Notes under the pieces: generated by a model
What the model was told of the DNA's origin: nothing
The model's input: only the letters and a program-made list of their open reading frames with translations
The model's database searches: none
Origin: Spirochaetaceae bacterium
GTDB lineage: Bacteria; Spirochaetota; Spirochaetia; Treponematales; Breznakiellaceae
Assembly: GCA_031256815.1 (NCBI GenBank)
Contig: JAIRPU010000045.1
Location: forward strand, 1 to 10,540
Direction of reading: 5' to 3'
Length of the DNA: 10,540 bases
Program-made: the position numbers and the translations under genes
Shown here: positions 6,921 through 10,540 of the stretch, in pieces
Layout of the letters: every line of letters starts with the position of its first letter
Position numbering within the stretch: the first letter of the stretch is position 1

Positions 6921-9900
6921 TTATTTTACAAGCATAATTTTTCGTATTTCATCTATTTCCGGTCCAACTATGCGAACAAAATACATACCGCGCGCGACCG
7001 CGTTACCTGCGTTGTTGCGGCCATTCCAGCGCACAAAATGTTCGCCTGAGTTTAAATGCCCGCGTTCAAGAGTTTTTACAACAACCCCATCCATTGTAAA
7101 TACGTTAATTGTAACCTGGCCGGATTTGGAAAGAACATAGCTTATCGTTGTTTCATCGCCTTTAACAGGATTAATAACGTTATTTATTATGGAAACGCCG
7201 CCTTTTTGCCGGACAATATCGCGAATTATAAAACTAAAAGGCCGCAGCCCTTCCCACCACGCGCCGCTTGAAAATTTTGAATCCAGCATAACGGCGTAAA
7301 CAGGATAGGTAGAAAGAGGCCCCTGTTTAATCTTGAATATAAAATCAAAAACACCTTTAACATTAAGGTTATTAAGGTTTAGTATGTATGTAAAATCGGT
7401 ACTGCCTGAACCCGAAACCGTAGTGCTTGTATTAAAAAAGTCAGGAACTATTCCCAGAACAGGGTCAAAACGCTCGTTTTGAAAGTATGCGGTTGGTGGC
7501 AGCCAGAGTTTTCCCGCTGCCCCGCCCTGCCGGTAACGATTCTGGACATCAAACGCAAACAGAAAATCAGGAGGGGTAGATAAACCGCTTACTGAATTTT
7601 TAATAAAAAACTCAAGATTCGCAAAAATATCATTTGCCTGCCAGTTCCTGTTTACAATAATCGAACTGGAACCGTCCCATTGATTAATGCTTATATGCGG
7701 AGATGACGCAAGCGCCGTGGTGTTTGCCGCCCAAACCGGCCAAAACGCTGTTGGCGGGGCGCTGTTCGGCTGTGGAAGAACCATTACATCGCTTAAACGC
7801 CTGGCATTATACCATGGCGAAGCAGAAGGAGCGGCTTGAACTAACATTCTGCCTTGCAAATCGAAGATACCACTAAACTCGGTTTTTGAGGCAAGCTCGC
7901 CTGGATATGGGTCGCGGATACGCACTTTTATATAAGAGCTATAAAGGGGATTCCCCGGATATTCAGGGTCGCACCATTGCATAAGGCTTTGCGGATACAC
8001 AGGCCATCCGTATTCGCGTCCTGAAGTTCCCGCGTTGTTAAACTGGTCGTCTTTGTAACGCCGGTCGTCAAGAATTGTTTGAGCAATATTGTAGGGGGCC
8101 GAAGGCGAAAAGCGCGCGCCGTCTTCACCAGCCGGGGAACCGGCGTTAAAATCCAGGCCGCCGCCGATAACGCTCAAAGAGGGAAAATTGTTGTTTACAG
8201 GTTCTGAAAAACGAACATAAAGCTCGCCTGTATCTCCATGCAAAAGCGAATAAACCACACGCGCAGGCGCGGTATCCGTGCTGGGGAATCCATTTTCAAA
8301 CTCAGGGGGAACGCCAACGGGTGCTCCAATATAAGCGTCTATAACATCTCCGTGCGCAATTAGACGCCATTTTGGAACAGCATTTGTATCCGGTTTATTA
8401 TGGGGCTTTAGTTTAACAAAAAGGAATTTATAACTGCCCGGAGGCGCGGGAGAAGGCGCCAGAACATCAAGCCAGTAGCGCGGATTCGACAAATCTCCTT
8501 CAATTCCGCCAAGCTCATAACCTTCTACTTCTATTTTTAATCCGCTTGGAATATTTAAATTATTTGTAGTTTTAAGCGCGCTAACAGAAGGCTGAATTCT
8601 AAGCCTGTCTATGCGCCCGTCCCCGTCTGTATCTTCAGTAAAAGCAAAAAGATAAAAAAATTCATTGTTCCAGTTTATCGTCCAGTACGGAGCTTTAACA
8701 CCGGTTTTTACTTTTACAGGGCTTACATTAATAATTTCTGTGGAGGCATAACTATGAAACACCTCTATATTATCAAAATCAATATTATTAGCGCCGCTTA
8801 CATTAATTACCCAGAAATTCTGGTCTGGAACAGCGGGCAATGTTGCCAAAGTTGGTATATAAGGCGGGTCGACAATTCCACCGCCGCTGTCATCTTTTCT
8901 TGTAATAGTTAAAAGCTTTGTGCTTGTGCCATACATCTTAATATTGCCGGTGAACTTGTGTTCATCTCCGATACTTTGATAGTTTGAAAACAAAATTTTA
9001 TCTACGCTTGAATCCTGTTGACTATTATCCACAACAAAATTATACCAGACTGTGTTGCCGCTTATTGTAATTATTTTATGTGCAGGGTCTCCTTTAAATG
9101 TAACGGTATAACTACCAGGAGTAAAATTTGTAGAGAGCGTCTGTGTCCAATCGCCTTTTAATGTAAGATTACTTGAAGCGCTAACAGCGCCACTTGTGCC
9201 AATTTCAAAACTGCCAAGATTGCTGTTGAGCACAGAAATTGTTCCGTTTCCTTTCATAACAAGCGTTGATTCCGGTGAAAGATCTAAGCTGCCGCCGGTT
9301 AAATTTACGTTACGCGATGAACCGCCTGGAAGCCCAACAATAAAGCGTACGCCTGCTGCAAGCGTAAGAGCGCCGGCTCCGGTAAAACCGTTGGGCACTG
9401 TAACTGGAGTTGAACCGCCAAGCTGATAATTATTGTTATCCAAACAGACAAAACCGCCAAGTACAGTTAAATCGCCGTTTTGATAACTGTCGCTTTGCAT
9501 TAAAATATTTTTATGCGTAACCGCGTCGCTTCTGGCGTCAAGCGTTAAATCGTCTATTATTTTTAAAAATGTACTGTTTTTTACATTAAATTTTATATCA
9601 TCTGTTGAATATATAGACTTTGCGTCGATCTCATCGGCTTTAAACTCCACCAAACCAAGTCTTTTTGAAGCCGTTCCAAAAGCGGCATCTCCAACATCAT
9701 CATTTACAAGTATTTTACCGCCTGCGCCGCCTAAGCCTAAATTTTCAATTGAGATTGAATAAAATTTACCTGCAGCAGACATTAGTTTGCCGCGAAACTC
9801 GGTAACGCCGCCTTTGTCTATAATAGACCAATTTGTTTCAAGAGTATAATCTGAATTGGTAATAAGCGTAGATGTGCTTCTTACATTCCAGTTTGTATCG

Positions 9901-10540
9901 GAAGAGCGGGTCTGGTTTCTCGCTCCGACTATTACCGCTCCCCCCGGATTGATCAGAGAACTATCTCCAGCCTGTTTAAATCGAAACAAATTTATATCCT
10001 CAATATTCATAGCGCCTGTATTTATAATTACAAGCTCTTTGTCATAATAACTAAAAGGGGTGGAGGCTATTTCGTCCGTAACCTTATTATAAAACTTTAC
10101 AGCGGCGGCGGCATCTATAGTTACATCTTCCGTAATATAAACCAGCCCGTCGTCTGCTGGGTTAGCTGCGCGAGTATTAAAATCAACGTTTTTTCCAGCG
10201 GCATCTATATTACCGCCAAGAGTTATAAAGCCGCCATTGGTTACTATGGCGGTATTTGCATTAAGATGAACGGCGCAGGCGAGTTCAACATGCTTTGTAA
10301 TGCCGGAAGCGGCTTCTATATTACCAGACAAAGTAAGAGTTGACGCCTGTATTTTTACCTGCGAACTTGTGCCGCCAAGCGTTATCGCGCCGTTATATGT
10401 TTGCGTTCCGATGGTTCTTACACTTGCCGCATTTATTCTTGCCGCGCCGGTTACGCTAAGAGAGGCAAGCGCAGTAGTCCCAACTGCCCCGCCAAAGGTT
10501 ACCGTTCCGCTGCCGTTTGCGTTAAGCGTAAGCCCCTGCC
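6921..10540 (-). CDS. Large filamentous-haemagglutinin-like surface protein with FlgD-like C-terminal domain; N-terminus beyond the right edge
   Basis: The frame is open from the stop at 6921 to the window edge, giving the last 1205 residues; apparent internal starts such as the TTG at 10331 are not real starts, because homologous sequence continues upstream. Residues 1 to about 540 are rich in G, T, N, S, V and A and read as beta-helix repeats (for example VTFGGAVGTTALASLSVTG and QTYNGAITLGG), as in filamentous haemagglutinin-type adhesins. A calcium-loop motif DTDGDGRID follows near 633, then a non-repetitive region with aromatic, proline-rich segments. The last 90 or so residues (from about 1113) form a FlgD-type Ig-like domain (INPVKGDETTISY, then VRWNGRNNAGN and GMYFVR) ending in KIMLVK, resembling type IX secretion sorting tails. 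It is probably exported to the cell surface; its signal peptide, translocation route and ligand are not visible. Confidence 0.85.
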   Translation of the reverse strand, partial: QGLTLNANGSGTVTFGGAVGTTALASLSVTGAARINAASVRTIGTQTYNGAITLGGTSSQVKIQASTLTLSGNIEAASGITKHVELACAVHLNANTAIVTNGGFITLGGNIDAAGKNVDFNTRAANPADDGLVYITEDVTIDAAAAVKFYNKVTDEIASTPFSYYDKELVIINTGAMNIEDINLFRFKQAGDSSLINPGGAVIVGARNQTRSSDTNWNVRSTSTLITNSDYTLETNWSIIDKGGVTEFRGKLMSAAGKFYSISIENLGLGGAGGKILVNDDVGDAAFGTASKRLGLVEFKADEIDAKSIYSTDDIKFNVKNSTFLKIIDDLTLDARSDAVTHKNILMQSDSYQNGDLTVLGGFVCLDNNNYQLGGSTPVTVPNGFTGAGALTLAAGVRFIVGLPGGSSRNVNLTGGSLDLSPESTLVMKGNGTISVLNSNLGSFEIGTSGAVSASSNLTLKGDWTQTLSTNFTPGSYTVTFKGDPAHKIITISGNTVWYNFVVDNSQQDSSVDKILFSNYQSIGDEHKFTGNIKMYGTSTKLLTITRKDDSGGGIVDPPYIPTLATLPAVPDQNFWVINVSGANNIDFDNIEVFHSYASTEIINVSPVKVKTGVKAPYWTINWNNEFFYLFAFTEDTDGDGRIDRLRIQPSVSALKTTNNLNIPSGLKIEVEGYELGGIEGDLSNPRYWLDVLAPSPAPPGSYKFLFVKLKPHNKPDTNAVPKWRLIAHGDVIDAYIGAPVGVPPEFENGFPSTDTAPARVVYSLLHGDTGELYVRFSEPVNNNFPSLSVIGGGLDFNAGSPAGEDGARFSPSAPYNIAQTILDDRRYKDDQFNNAGTSGREYGWPVYPQSLMQWCDPEYPGNPLYSSYIKVRIRDPYPGELASKTEFSGIFDLQGRMLVQAAPSASPWYNARRLSDVMVLPQPNSAPPTAFWPVWAANTTALASSPHISINQWDGSSSIIVNRNWQANDIFANLEFFIKNSVSGLSTPPDFLFAFDVQNRYRQGGAAGKLWLPPTAYFQNERFDPVLGIVPDFFNTSTTVSGSGSTDFTYILNLNNLNVKGVFDFIFKIKQGPLSTYPVYAVMLDSKFSSGAWWEGLRPFSFIIRDIVRQKGGVSIINNVINPVKGDETTISYVLSKSGQVTINVFTMDGVVVKTLERGHLNSGEHFVRWNGRNNAGNAVARGMYFVRIVGPEIDEIRKIMLVK

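Noticed and set aside
9196..9426. Plus-strand ORFs opposite the large surface protein
   Set aside because: They are antisense shadows of a long, well-supported coding frame, with low-complexity products and no ribosome-binding sites.
1..10540. CRISPR arrays, tRNAs, insertion sequences or phage genes
   Set aside because: No spaced direct repeats, cloverleaf with CCA end, transposase, integrase or terminal inverted repeats were found on reading both strands.

Overview
The window most resembles a spirochaete of the Treponema group, probably a gut or otherwise host-associated one. The strongest evidence is the MinD/ParA-type ATPase and the small membrane protein overlapping it, which read like their treponemal counterparts from memory. 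A DEAH-box helicase, a DUF362 protein with a loose spirochaete-type lipobox, and a long repetitive surface protein fit this. The assignment rests on reading the proteins, not on a database search.

Layout: positions 1-420 (minus) hold the 5' part of a gene running off the left edge. It encodes a PD-(D/E)xK nuclease that looks like a type II restriction endonuclease. A divergent promoter region follows. On the plus strand come an HD-domain phosphohydrolase (523-1044), an exported DUF362 protein, probably a lipoprotein (1146-2288), and a DEAH-box RNA helicase (2291-4771), closely spaced and possibly co-transcribed. From 4820 onward all genes are on the minus strand. Read in transcription order from the right edge they are: a large filamentous-haemagglutinin-like surface protein with a FlgD-like C-terminal tail (6921 to beyond 10540), an intrinsic terminator, a small polytopic membrane protein (6398-6847), a MinD-like ATPase overlapping it by 4 bases (5259-6401), and a MIF/tautomerase family protein (4820-5161).

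How the genes work together: the membrane protein and the MinD-like ATPase are translationally coupled and probably form one functional unit at the inner membrane. The tautomerase is likely a downstream passenger of that operon. The surface protein is a separate transcription unit. The HD, DUF362 and helicase genes share no obvious pathway.

A recurring non-coding pattern is that four genes heading transcripts (restriction enzyme, HD, DUF362, membrane protein) lack a Shine-Dalgarno sequence and have a -10-like hexamer only 7-8 bases before the ATG, as expected for leaderless mRNAs. Internal minus-strand genes instead have purine-rich ribosome-binding sites. No tRNA, rRNA, CRISPR array, insertion sequence or integrase was seen. 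Every stretch over about 110 bases is accounted for by a gene.
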